DNA of 9,783 bases from Acidobacteriota bacterium (GCA_023429845.1 JAEZCY010000092.1:1-9783); one strand, 5' to 3'; shown: positions 1-6,404, counted from the first letter of the stretch. Numbers and translations: made by a program. The notes: generated from the letters alone by a model not told the origin.

Positions 1-1
1 C

Positions 2-460
2 TTCTGGGGCAACCGGGACTACAAGCCGGCGGCCGCCGGGTGCGAGAAGGCCAGCGAGATGCCCGGCGCCGCCTGGTTCCTGAAGCCGCTGGCGGCGACG
101 ACGCTCACGCAGGGCGGCGATCGCCGCACGGCGCGGCTGCTGTTCCAGGGGCTCGCCGAATCGGCGGATCTCGAGTGGGCGCGGAAGGACGCCCAGCGCC
201 GGCTGCGGCAGCTCGACGCGATGGACGCGATGGACCGACTGAGCGACATCGTCACGCCGTATTGCGAGCGGCAGCCGGCGGCACCGGTGACCTGGCAGGC
301 GCTCGTGCGCGCCAGGGTGCTGCGCGCGATTCCGACCGACCCCGACGGGTTCGTCTACCAGCTCGATCCGCAGACCGGGACGGTGCGGCTGCATCCCGAG
401 TCCACGCTCCTGCCGCTGCCCGACGAGCCGCTGCGAGCGCCGGCAGGGCCGGTGTCGTGA
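2..460 (+). CDS. C-terminal part of a probable TPR-like protein of a pilus-associated locus (partial, left edge)
   Basis: The reading frame is open from the left edge and ends at TGA 458-460, so only the last 152 residues are visible and the true start lies outside the window. The visible part has Ala/Leu/Arg-rich helical segments (for example AARLLFQGLAE-like stretches and a 'RRLRQLDAMDAMDRL' helix). These resemble the degenerate helical repeats of tetratricopeptide proteins. A C-terminal segment follows with 'FVYQLDPQTGTVRLHPES' and a proline-rich tail. I see no catalytic motif. Proteins of this general look often sit next to pilus genes in Acidobacteriota (recollection, not a search). Its stop overlaps the GTG start of the prepilin peptidase (GTGA), which suggests translational coupling and a shared operon. 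A role in pilus assembly or in the adjacent pathway is inference. The coding status is well supported by the coupling and codon use; the family is not. Confidence 0.75.
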   Translation, partial: FWGNRDYKPAAAGCEKASEMPGAAWFLKPLAATTLTQGGDRRTARLLFQGLAESADLEWARKDAQRRLRQLDAMDAMDRLSDIVTPYCERQPAAPVTWQALVRARVLRAIPTDPDGFVYQLDPQTGTVRLHPESTLLPLPDEPLRAPAGPVS

Positions 461-1251
461 CCGACGTCTCGCCGATCGACCTGCCTGGCTGGGTGCTGCC
501 GGCCGTCCTCGGGCTCGTCGGCCTGATGATCGGCAGCTTCCTCAACGTCTGCATCTACCGCATCCCGGCGGGGCAGTCGATCGTCACGCCGCCGTCCCGC
601 TGCCAGGCGTGCGGCAACCGCCTGCGGTGGTACCACAACGTGCCGGTGGTGAGCTGGCTGGCCCTCGGCGGCCGCTGCGGGTTCTGCCGGGCCCCCGTCT
701 CGATCCGCTACCCGGCGATCGAGCTGCTCACGGCCGTGGTGTTCGCGCTCCACGGGCTCGCCTTCGAGCCGGGGCCGCTGCTGGCCGTCCGCCTCGTGTT
801 CGCGTCGGTCCTGATCGTCCTGGCCTTCATCGACATCGATCACCGCATCCTCCCCGACGTGATGACGCTCGGCGGCATCCCGCTCGGGCTGCTGGCCAGC
901 ATCTGGCTGCCGCCGGGCCCGCGCGCCTCGCTCATCGGCGTCCTCGTCGGCGGCGGCATCCTCTGGCTGATCGCCGAGGCCTATTTCCGCTGGCGGAAGG
1001 TGGAAGGCATGGGGATGGGCGACGTGAAGATGCTGGCGATGATCGGCGCGGTGCTCGGCTGGCCGCTGATGCTGCTCACGCTGGTGTGGGCGTCGCTGAC
1101 GGGGGGCGTGGTCGGGTCGGTGCTGTTGCTCTTCCGTGCCGATGCCCGCACGACAGCCCTGCCGTTCGGTTCCTTCCTCGCACCGGCCGCGCTGGCGGCA
1201 TCACTGGTGGGACAACCGGTGCTGGACTGGTATCTTGGGTTCTATCGCTGA
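457..1251 (+). CDS. pilD: Prepilin peptidase / N-methyltransferase (type IV prepilin-like peptidase, A24 family)
   Basis: This is an inner-membrane aspartic protease that cuts prepilin leader peptides after the conserved Gly and methylates the new N-terminus. The protein is 264 aa, the usual length for bifunctional enzymes. Near the N-terminus is GLMIGSFLNVCIYRIP (residues 22-37), the typical start of the N-terminal domain. Two CxxC pairs follow (C49/C52 and C74/C77), the metal-binding tetracysteine motif linked to the methyltransferase half. The first catalytic-Asp motif is FIDIDHRILPD (124-134) and the second is GMGMGD (184-189), the GxGD signature. About seven to eight hydrophobic segments span the rest. 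The GTG start at 457 overlaps the upstream stop, and the stop at 1249-1251 shares its A with the next ATG (TGATG), so the gene is coupled on both sides. Its natural substrates are likely the three prepilins downstream. All key residues are present and I see nothing aberrant. Confidence 0.96.
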   Translation: MTDVSPIDLPGWVLPAVLGLVGLMIGSFLNVCIYRIPAGQSIVTPPSRCQACGNRLRWYHNVPVVSWLALGGRCGFCRAPVSIRYPAIELLTAVVFALHGLAFEPGPLLAVRLVFASVLIVLAFIDIDHRILPDVMTLGGIPLGLLASIWLPPGPRASLIGVLVGGGILWLIAEAYFRWRKVEGMGMGDVKMLAMIGAVLGWPLMLLTLVWASLTGGVVGSVLLLFRADARTTALPFGSFLAPAALAASLVGQPVLDWYLGFYR

Positions 1252-1802
1252 TGCCGGTCGTGACGTTCATCTGGCTCGTGGGTCCGTTGGTGGTTCTGTG
1301 TCTCGTCCTCGCATGGGCGATGCGCCGCGCCGCCCTGCGTCGTGAGGAGTACGAGGCGGCACGCCTGCGCGGCCACACGAGCGAGACGGGCCTGGCGTCG
1401 GCCCTGTCGGAAGCGCTCACGCGCATGCGCGGCCAGGAACTCGCGATGCAGGCGCGCTTCGAAGCGCTCGACGGCTTCTTCCGTCAGGTCGTCGAGAGCC
1501 TTCCGCACGGGGTCTTCGTGCTCGGACGCGACGGCAACCTGCGCGTGGCCAACGCAGACGCGCTGCGGTGGCTGGGGCTGCGCACCGCGGCGGAGGGACA
1601 GGTCCTCTGGACGCTCGACGGCACCGAGTCGCTGCGCAGCGTCGCCCAGGACTGCCTGCGGGCCGATGCCCGTCGTGATGCGTCGCTCATCGGGCCCGGG
1701 ATTCCGCGCGTCGCGGTGCCGGTGACGGCGCTGCCGCTCCGTTCACCGGACGGCGAGGCCGAGGGCGTGCTGTACCTGGTACACGTCGAACGCGTGGCCT
1801 GA
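1251..1802 (+). CDS. Membrane-anchored PAS-domain protein without a kinase domain
   Basis: The protein is 183 aa. Residues 4-23 form one hydrophobic segment (TFIWLVGPLVVLCLVLAWAM) followed by basic residues, so the protein is probably anchored with its C-terminus in the cytoplasm. Residues about 25-78 are charged and helical (a linker or coiled coil). Residues about 74-181 look like a PAS fold: 'VVESLPHGVFVLGRDGNLRVANADALRWLGL', then a variable middle, then a final strand pair ending 'PDGEAEGVLYLVHVERV'. The gene stops there: no His-box or ATPase domain follows in this or another frame before the next gene. It could sense a ligand or redox state and act by protein-protein contact, or be a remnant of a PilS-like sensor kinase; I cannot tell which. 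The ATG at 1251 overlaps the pilD stop, which implies coupled translation. The PAS call is by pattern, with no known ligand-binding residue identified. Confidence 0.82.
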   Translation: MPVVTFIWLVGPLVVLCLVLAWAMRRAALRREEYEAARLRGHTSETGLASALSEALTRMRGQELAMQARFEALDGFFRQVVESLPHGVFVLGRDGNLRVANADALRWLGLRTAAEGQVLWTLDGTESLRSVAQDCLRADARRDASLIGPGIPRVAVPVTALPLRSPDGEAEGVLYLVHVERVA

Positions 1803-1946
1803 CGCTGGCCCACCCGTCATGGCAGTCCCTGCCAACCCAACACCAGCCGGGATCGCGCATCCTGCCAACACGCAACGCGTTCGGGTCTGCTTTCCGATGA
1901 ATCGGCGCCTCCGCGCCCTGGCGCGCCCCTTGCCTCGGCGAAGGGC
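1803..1946. other. 144-bp gap between PAS gene and prepilin cluster
   Basis: I find no coding signal here. The gap holds a perfect 6-bp inverted repeat with a 3-nt loop (TGGCAG at 1820-1825 and CTGCCA at 1829-1834). A 5-bp inverted repeat lies at 1894-1905 (CCGAT, 2-nt gap, ATCGG), and there is a -24/-12-like element at 1919-1934. The first hairpin has no T-run, so a factor-independent terminator is not convincing. The gap is the only clear break in an otherwise overlapping gene string, so it is the natural place for an internal promoter of the pilin genes. Confidence 0.6.
1919..1934 (+). promoter_or_regulatory. Candidate sigma-54 (-24/-12) promoter of the prepilin cluster
   Basis: The sequence TGGCGCGCCCCTTGCC contains the invariant GG (1920-1921) and GC (1932-1933) dinucleotides with exactly 10 bases between them. 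The flanks TGGC and TTGC match the sigma-54 consensus TGGCAC-N5-TTGCA/T closely. The context fits: it lies in the only gap before the pilin genes, and a complete sigma-54 activator is encoded downstream in the same cluster. Against it, the predicted transcription start (about 1945) would leave only about two bases before the ATG at 1947, giving a near-leaderless message. In this GC-rich DNA similar matches also arise by chance, for example one inside a coding region at 2888-2903. Confidence 0.38.
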
Positions 1947-2486
1947 ATGGCTCGCCGATCTGATCGCACCAGACGTGGCACTTCGCTGATCGAAGCCGTC
2001 ATCGCGTCGGCGCTTCTCGCCGTGGTTCTCACGGGCGTCGCGCCGCTCGTCGTTGCGGCCGTGGCCGGTACCGACGCCATACGGGTCAGCCTTCTCGCAG
2101 AACACCTCGCCAGGCAGCGCCTCGCCCAGGTGCAGGCCCTGACCCACATGCGGGTTGCGGGCGTGGTCGTTGCCGACGGCTCGACAGGCTTTGCCGGCGG
2201 CGACTTCGTGGTGGGAGGTGCAGGGCTCGCAGCAACGGGCCTAGCACCGCTCCAGGCCTCGGTCGCCGGCTGGTCCGACTGGCTCGATGCGCGCGGCGAC
2301 TGGGTGTCGTCGAGCGTCGGGCCGCCGCCGGAGGCGCGCTACCGCAGGCGTTGGGGCATCCTGCCGGATCCCAGCGGCATCGGCTGTGTGCGCGTGTGGG
2401 TAGACGTGACGCCGGTGCCTGCAGGAGTCGGGCAGCACCCGGCACACGCCGCTGCACTGCAATGTCCCTGGGGAGCCTGGCCATGA
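1947..2486 (+). CDS. PilV-like type IV prepilin (minor pilin/pseudopilin)
   Basis: The protein is 179 aa with a class III prepilin signal. The short basic leader MARRSDRTRRG (residues 1-11) is followed by the mature start TSLIEAVIASALLAVVLTG, which has the conserved Glu at mature position +5 (E16) and a hydrophobic helix to about residue 40. The globular part contains 'EARYRRRWGI...CVRVWVDVTPV', a segment pattern seen in PilV/GspI-like minor pilins. After cleavage by PilD it would enter a pilus or pseudopilus, probably in the initiating tip complex with the next two proteins. ATG 1947 is the only usable start before the leader, as no ATG, GTG or TTG occurs in frame back to the previous gene. 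The purine run AAGGG at 1941-1945 lies just one base from the ATG, too close for a normal ribosome site. The stop (2484-2486) overlaps the next ATG. Confidence 0.87.
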   Translation: MARRSDRTRRGTSLIEAVIASALLAVVLTGVAPLVVAAVAGTDAIRVSLLAEHLARQRLAQVQALTHMRVAGVVVADGSTGFAGGDFVVGGAGLAATGLAPLQASVAGWSDWLDARGDWVSSSVGPPPEARYRRRWGILPDPSGIGCVRVWVDVTPVPAGVGQHPAHAAALQCPWGAWP

Positions 2487-3544
2487 CTGGGCTGGCGCGG
2501 AGCCGTGGCGGTGTTGCACTGCTCGACCTGCTCGTGGCGACGTGCGTGAGCCTGGCGGCGCTCGCCGTGATCGGCGCCGTCCTGCCGCCGGTGCTGGATA
2601 CGGTGAGGGCCGTGCCGGAAGCGGTGGACCTGCACCAACGCGCACGCGCCGCCGAACGCGTGGTGGCAGCCGTCGTTGGCGCCGCGGGCGCCGGCCTCGA
2701 CTTGCTTGGCGACGGGCCACTCAGCACGGCCGTGCCTGGCCTGCTTCCGCGGCGCGTGGGTTCGTCGTCCGATCCGCCCGGAACCGCCTGGGCAGACAGG
2801 TTCACGGCTGTCTCCGTGCCATTCGCTGCGGCGCAGGCGCCACTCGCGCAGCCCGTCGCGCCGGGCGCAACGGTCGTCGCGCTCGCGTGGCACCCGGCCT
2901 GCGGGGGGCATCCGTCGTGCGGCTTCCACAAGGACGATCTGGTGCTGCTCTACGCGCGCGATGGCGCCATGACCCTCTCGGTCGTCGCGGCGGCGAGCGG
3001 TCTCGTGCTCACGCTGGACGACGCAGCGGACCAGGGCATCGCCTTGCCTGCCGTCATCGCCAAGGTCGAGACGACGACGATGCTCTTCGACCCGGTGCGA
3101 CGGCAACTGCGTCGGGCGGACGCGCGCGCGCCGAGTCAGCCGGTCGTGGACGACGTGGTGGCGATGCAGGTGAGGTATTACGGCACGGCGGCGCCGCCCC
3201 GGCGGCCCCGGGTGCCAGGCGCCGACACGTGCGCGGTGGCGGCGGATGGCACGCCCCTGCTCGGCATGCTCGGACCGGTGCCGGGGCCACCGATCGAACT
3301 ATCGGCAGCCGACTTCACCGATGGGCCATGGTGCGGCAGCGGCGCCTGGCGCTATGACGCGGATCTCCTGCGGGTGCGGGCGGTGCGGCTCGCGCTCCGC
3401 CTCCAGGCGACCGCACCGAGCGTTCGGGGCGTCTCACCAGCATGGTTCGCGATGCCGGGTACGGCGCGTCGCTCCGGGGAGGAGGTGCGTGATGTATTGG
3501 TGGACCTGTTCGCCAGTGCCCCGAACCTTGGCTGGGGGCAGTGA
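2483..3544 (+). CDS. PilW-like prepilin (minor pilin) with Asp at position +5
   Basis: The protein is 353 aa. The leader MTGLARSRGG (1-10) is followed by VALLDLLVATCVSLAALAVIGAV, laid out like a prepilin helix of the PilW/GspJ type. Position +5 is Asp (D15, codon GAC) instead of the usual Glu. The large C-terminal region is secreted in style and carries several cysteines, including the cluster HPACGGHPSCGF, then DTCAVAADG and GPWCGSGAW, which could form disulfides outside the membrane. The size (larger than PilV and PilX) and the middle position in the trio fit PilW. I chose ATG 2483 because it makes an ATGA overlap with the upstream stop and directly precedes the leader. ATG 2462 in frame would only add residues before the signal. 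The function as a minor pilin or tip subunit is inferred from the signal, order and neighbours, not from recognition of the globular domain. Confidence 0.8.
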   Translation: MTGLARSRGGVALLDLLVATCVSLAALAVIGAVLPPVLDTVRAVPEAVDLHQRARAAERVVAAVVGAAGAGLDLLGDGPLSTAVPGLLPRRVGSSSDPPGTAWADRFTAVSVPFAAAQAPLAQPVAPGATVVALAWHPACGGHPSCGFHKDDLVLLYARDGAMTLSVVAAASGLVLTLDDAADQGIALPAVIAKVETTTMLFDPVRRQLRRADARAPSQPVVDDVVAMQVRYYGTAAPPRRPRVPGADTCAVAADGTPLLGMLGPVPGPPIELSAADFTDGPWCGSGAWRYDADLLRVRAVRLALRLQATAPSVRGVSPAWFAMPGTARRSGEEVRDVLVDLFASAPNLGWGQ

Positions 3545-3545
3545 C

Positions 3546-4175
3546 ATGCGGCAGCCAGCGGAGCCGGTCGTGGATCGCCGGGAGGCTGGCGTGGCGCTGC
3601 CTGGCGTGCTGCTGCTGGCGGCGTTCCTTGTGGGCATCACGGGATGGCTGGTCGGGCATGTGCGCACGGACGTCGTGCTGGCGATGGAGCAGCGGGACGA
3701 AGCGGCGGCCGTGCAGCTGTCGGCGGGCGCCCTTCAGGCCGTGGCGCTGGCGCTCGCCCAGGTGGCGGACTGGACGGTCGTCGGCACGGCGCCCCCGATG
3801 TCCTGTCCCGCGCCGACAGGGCCCGTGGTGGCGTTGGACGAGACGCAGGAACGTGCGTGGCTGCAGGCGGCCACTGATGCCGCGAGCCGCTGGGGCGCCG
3901 ATACGCCGCAGTGGCAGCCTGTGTGGGCCTGTCACGCCAGTGGCGTGCTGGGACGATGGCCGGAGGGCGGCGCGATGCCGGGCGTGGCCGTGTGGGTCGC
4001 CGACGACCCGGAAGGCGACGGCTCGCCGCTGACGAGCGCCAATCAACGCTTGCTGCTCCACGCCGTGGCCGTCGGACGGAGCGATGCGCGGGGCATGGCG
4101 GCCGCGACGATCAGTCGTCAGATGCCCGGCGCTCCTGTCGAGCTTGCGGCCTGGCGTGGCCCGGGAGGCGGCTGA
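3546..4175 (+). CDS. PilX/GspK-like prepilin (minor pilin) lacking Glu+5
   Basis: The protein is 209 aa. The leader MRQPAEPVVDRREAG (1-15) is followed by VALPGVLLLAAFLVGITGWLVGH, a hydrophobic helix with Gly at mature position +5 (G20). GspK and several PilX proteins also lack this Glu, and they sit at the pseudopilus or pilus tip, so the absence supports this placement. The rest is a small extracytoplasmic domain with only two or three cysteines (in 'PPMSCPAP' and 'VWACHASG', probably a disulfide). The segment 'ETQERAWLQAATDAASRWG' is helical. The ATG at 3546 follows the previous stop by one base, so translation is coupled. The stop codon at 4173-4175 lies inside a small inverted repeat. Assignment as the third minor pilin rests on signal and order. 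It could instead be a membrane protein of unrelated function, but that is less likely. Confidence 0.75.
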   Translation: MRQPAEPVVDRREAGVALPGVLLLAAFLVGITGWLVGHVRTDVVLAMEQRDEAAAVQLSAGALQAVALALAQVADWTVVGTAPPMSCPAPTGPVVALDETQERAWLQAATDAASRWGADTPQWQPVWACHASGVLGRWPEGGAMPGVAVWVADDPEGDGSPLTSANQRLLLHAVAVGRSDARGMAAATISRQMPGAPVELAAWRGPGGG

Positions 4176-4206
4176 TCGCTCAACTTGGCGGCGCTTCGGC
4201 CGATCA
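4173..4206 (+). other. Inverted repeat at the end of the prepilin trio
   Basis: TGATCG (4173-4178) and CGATCA (4201-4206) are perfect complements. A shorter CGGC...GCCG pair lies between them at about 4189-4202 and overlaps the right arm, so the two pairings compete. The repeat begins at the stop codon of the third prepilin gene. There is no T-run, so it may only slow or stabilise the message rather than end it. It may also be chance. Confidence 0.25.
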
Positions 4207-4246
4207 CTGACGAGACGGAGGCCCTGTGAGCCTCGGGAGGCACTTG

Positions 4247-4846
4247 ATGGGTAGATGGATGGCGGGCATGCTGGTGGCAGTCCTCTGGGGCGCAATCGCG
4301 GCTCCTGTCTCGGGGCAATCGCTCGGCGAGGTGGCGCGCCAGGAAGCGGCCCGGCGCGAAAGGATCAAGGCGTCGGGGAAGGTTCTGACCAACGCCGACC
4401 TGCCCGCCTCCGCCGTGCTCCCACCGGCGGCCGCGCCGTCCGCCAGTGCCGACGAGTCGGCAGAGTCGGAGGCGCCGCAGGGACGTGAGGACATGCCACC
4501 GCAAGGTGAAGGTACCGCCGCGTCCAGCCAGGGCGCCGGCGCGGCCAGGGCGCCCGCAGCGCCCAAGGACGATGAAGACGGATGGACACAGCGCGCGGCA
4601 CTGGTGAACAAGGCGCTCGGAGATGCGCGCACGCAGGTCCGTCAACTGCGGGCGCTGTCCGACCGGCTGTCGCTGGAGATGCAGGCCTCCGATCCGGCGG
4701 TGGTCGCGCGGGCGACGACCGAGCGCGACGAGGTCAGGGCGCAGTTGGCCGCGGCCGAGTCGCAGGAATCAGGGGCAGCGGCGGCTCGTCAGGCCCTCGA
4801 GCAGGAAGCCCGCGTCGCAGGCGTGCCTCCGGCCTGGATTCAGTAG
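4247..4846 (+). CDS. Small exported coiled-coil protein of unknown function
   Basis: The protein is 199 aa from ATG 4247. That start has a good ribosome site (GGGAGG 4235-4240, 6-base spacing) and gives a standard signal peptide, MGRWMAGMLVAVLWGAIAAP, with likely cleavage near residue 24-25. GTG 4226, with its own GGAGG at 4217-4221, is an in-frame alternative that adds seven residues. The mature protein starts with a charged helix, 'SLGEVARQEAARRERIKASGKVLTNADLP', a segment I associate with hypothetical proteins of Acidobacteriota. A low-complexity Ala/Pro/Ser/Glu linker follows (about residues 57-105). Then comes a long helical, probably coiled-coil stretch rich in Ala, Gln, Glu and Arg, ending '...VAGVPPAWIQ'. 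There is no enzyme motif and no lipobox Cys. The position between pilus genes and the regulator suggests a periplasmic accessory or structural role, which is inference. Confidence 0.8.
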   Translation: MGRWMAGMLVAVLWGAIAAPVSGQSLGEVARQEAARRERIKASGKVLTNADLPASAVLPPAAAPSASADESAESEAPQGREDMPPQGEGTAASSQGAGAARAPAAPKDDEDGWTQRAALVNKALGDARTQVRQLRALSDRLSLEMQASDPAVVARATTERDEVRAQLAAAESQESGAAAARQALEQEARVAGVPPAWIQ

Positions 4847-4934
4847 GCTGGCCGTGCGTCAGTCACTCGCCACGCTGGATGTCGCAGCTGCACGTGGACG
4901 GCTCGAGGCACGGGATGCCCATTCCATCGCCGCG

Positions 4935-6350
4935 ATGACACCCTTGCGCGAGTCGGCCGACGTGCTGCTTGTCGACGACAACGAGGACCTGCGTTTCGTG
5001 TTGGCCACCGTGCTCTCGCGCCATGGTTACCGCGTCGTGGAGGCGGGCGACGAGCCAGAGGCGGTGGAAGCGCTGCGTCGCAGCCGGCCGTCACTGGTGC
5101 TGTCGGATCTGCGCCTGCCGACCGGCGACGGGCTCGGGGTGCTGCGGGCCGCCAAGGAACTCGACCCGGCGCTGCCGGTCATCCTCATGACGGGCTACGG
5201 CGTCATCGAGGAGGCCGTGACCGCCGTGCGGGAAGGCGCCCTCGATTACCTGCCCAAGCCTGTCGATCACGAGCACCTCGTGCTCACCGTCAGCCGCGCC
5301 ATCGAGCAGCGGCGCATCGTCACCGAGAACCTGCTGCTGAAGGAGGCGCTCGGCACGCGTCACGGCGCACCGACCATCGTCGGCGAGCATGCCGCGCTGC
5401 TGGACGTGCAGCGCAGCCTGCGTCGCGTGGCACCGACCGAGACGACAGTGCTGCTGGGAGGCGAGAGCGGGACGGGGAAGGAGCTCTTCGCCCGCGCGCT
5501 GCACGCGCACAGCGATCGCGCCGCCGGGCCGTTCGTGGCCATCAACTGCGCGGCGATCCCCGAGACGCTGCTCGAGACGGAGCTCTTCGGGCACGAGAAG
5601 GGCGCGTTCACCGGTGCGAACGCGCGCAAACCGGGCCGGTTCGAAGTGGCGCACGGGGGGACGCTGTTCCTCGACGAGATCGGGGAGATGCCCATCAACC
5701 TGCAGGCCAAGGTGCTGCGGGTGCTCGAGGAGCGGAGCTTCGAACGCGTGGGCAGCAACACGACGCTGCACGTGGACGTGCGGCTCGTGGCGGCCACCAA
5801 TCGGGACCTGCGCGCGGCGGTGGCGGCGCGCACGTTCCGGGAGGACCTGTTCTTCCGGCTGTCGGTGTTCCCGATCGTGATCCCGCCGCTGCGCGAACGC
5901 GCCTCGGACGTGGCGCCGCTGGCGCGCCATTTCATCGAGAAGTTCGCGCGCGAGCAGAACAAGCGTCCGCCGCATCTGACGTCTGCGGCGGTCGAGGCGC
6001 TCGAACGGCACCCGTGGCCCGGCAACGTGCGCGAGTTGCAGAACTGCATCGAGCGGGCGGTGATTCTCGCCGACGGCGACACGCTGCATGCGCAGCACCT
6101 CAATCTGGGGCCCGCGGATCCGCAGCGCGACACAGCTCCCGCGCCGCCCCGGGATCCGTGGGACGACATCAACATCTCGGGAACGCTCTCCGAGGCATCG
6201 CGTCGCGTGCTGATGGAAGTGGAACGGCGAAAGATCAAGCAGGCGCTCGAGGAGGCGCGGTGGGATCAGGTGCGAGCCGCCGCGGCGCTGCAGATTCCGA
6301 CGCGCATGCTGCTCGCACGGATTCGCGACTTCAAGCTGACCCCGGGCTGA
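4935..6350 (+). CDS. NtrC-family sigma-54-dependent response regulator (PilR-like)
   Basis: The protein is 471 aa, the usual length of NtrC-type activators, with three domains. (1) The receiver domain (about 8-125) has the acidic pair D14/D15, phospho-acceptor D58 in 'VLSDLRLP', the switch residue T86 in 'ILMTGYG' and K108 in 'LPKPVD'. (2) The AAA+ domain (about 145-375) has Walker A GESGTGKE (176-183), the sigma-54 contact loop GAFTGA (223-228), Walker B in 'GGTLFLDEIGE' (241-251), and the typical 'RDLRAAV...FREDLFFRLSVFPI' and 'HPWPGNVRELQN' motifs. (3) The C-terminal Fis-type HTH lies in 'KIKQALEEARWDQVRAAAALQIPTRMLLARIRDF'. All functional residues are intact, so the protein should hydrolyse ATP and open sigma-54 promoters once phosphorylated. 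ATG 4935 gives the natural length. GTG 4854, seven bases after the previous stop, would add 27 residues with no family resemblance. Neither start has a strong Shine-Dalgarno. The likely target is the pilin cluster. The cognate kinase is not in the window. Confidence 0.95.
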   Translation: MTPLRESADVLLVDDNEDLRFVLATVLSRHGYRVVEAGDEPEAVEALRRSRPSLVLSDLRLPTGDGLGVLRAAKELDPALPVILMTGYGVIEEAVTAVREGALDYLPKPVDHEHLVLTVSRAIEQRRIVTENLLLKEALGTRHGAPTIVGEHAALLDVQRSLRRVAPTETTVLLGGESGTGKELFARALHAHSDRAAGPFVAINCAAIPETLLETELFGHEKGAFTGANARKPGRFEVAHGGTLFLDEIGEMPINLQAKVLRVLEERSFERVGSNTTLHVDVRLVAATNRDLRAAVAARTFREDLFFRLSVFPIVIPPLRERASDVAPLARHFIEKFAREQNKRPPHLTSAAVEALERHPWPGNVRELQNCIERAVILADGDTLHAQHLNLGPADPQRDTAPAPPRDPWDDINISGTLSEASRRVLMEVERRKIKQALEEARWDQVRAAAALQIPTRMLLARIRDFKLTPG

Positions 6351-6378
6351 GTACGTAGCCGCCGGGCCCTGCCCGGGG
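6340..6378 (+). terminator. Possible stem-loop terminator after the response regulator
   Basis: GCCCGGGG (6371-6378) can pair with CCCCGGGC (6340-6347, overlapping the end of the gene) across a 23-base loop. It can instead form a tighter hairpin with CCGGGC (6362-6367) around the loop CCT. Both stems are strong and GC-only. No T-run follows, so a classical intrinsic terminator is doubtful. Its place at the + strand end of the operon, facing convergent aroB, is where a transcription stop would be expected. Confidence 0.35.
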
Positions 6379-6404
6379 GATGGCGGATGGCGGCGGATGG
6401 CGGA
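6378..6404. repeat. Short GGATGGC direct repeat in a convergent intergenic region
   Basis: Three copies of GGATGGC occur at 6378-6384, 6385-6391 and 6395-6401. The last two are separated by GGC, and a partial GGA follows. It is a small slipped-repeat tract in the roughly 80-bp non-coding space between the regulator gene and the end of aroB. I see no protein, RNA or insertion-element feature attached to it. Most likely it is a replication-slippage product. Confidence 0.6.

Noticed and set aside
40..456. In-frame upstream extension of the prepilin peptidase frame
   Set aside because: It is Arg/Ala-rich with no family resemblance and overlaps the real upstream gene. GTG 457 gives the standard PilD N-terminus.
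609..1250. Upstream extension of the PAS protein frame over pilD
   Set aside because: Proline/arginine-rich shadow reading inside pilD. ATG 1251 overlaps the pilD stop and gives a proper membrane anchor.
1820..1834. Hairpin TGGCAG/CTGCCA as intrinsic terminator after the PAS gene
   Set aside because: Only a 6-bp stem with a 3-nt loop and no T-run. It is mentioned in the gap entry but not called as a terminator.
2888..2903. Second -24/-12-like match (TGGCAC...CTGC with 10-base spacing)
   Set aside because: It lies inside the PilW-like coding region, where it encodes a conserved-looking Trp-His-Pro-Ala-Cys stretch, with no gene start nearby. It is taken as a chance match and used as a warning about the other candidate.
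2086..3106. Long - strand open frames opposite the PilV- and PilW-like genes
   Set aside because: They lack recognisable motifs and have the Arg/Ala/Pro/Ser composition of antisense frames. The + strand genes carry prepilin signals and coupled starts.
5091..6238. Long - strand open frames opposite the NtrC-type regulator
   Set aside because: The + strand frame has every receiver, AAA+ and HTH motif. The antisense frames show none.
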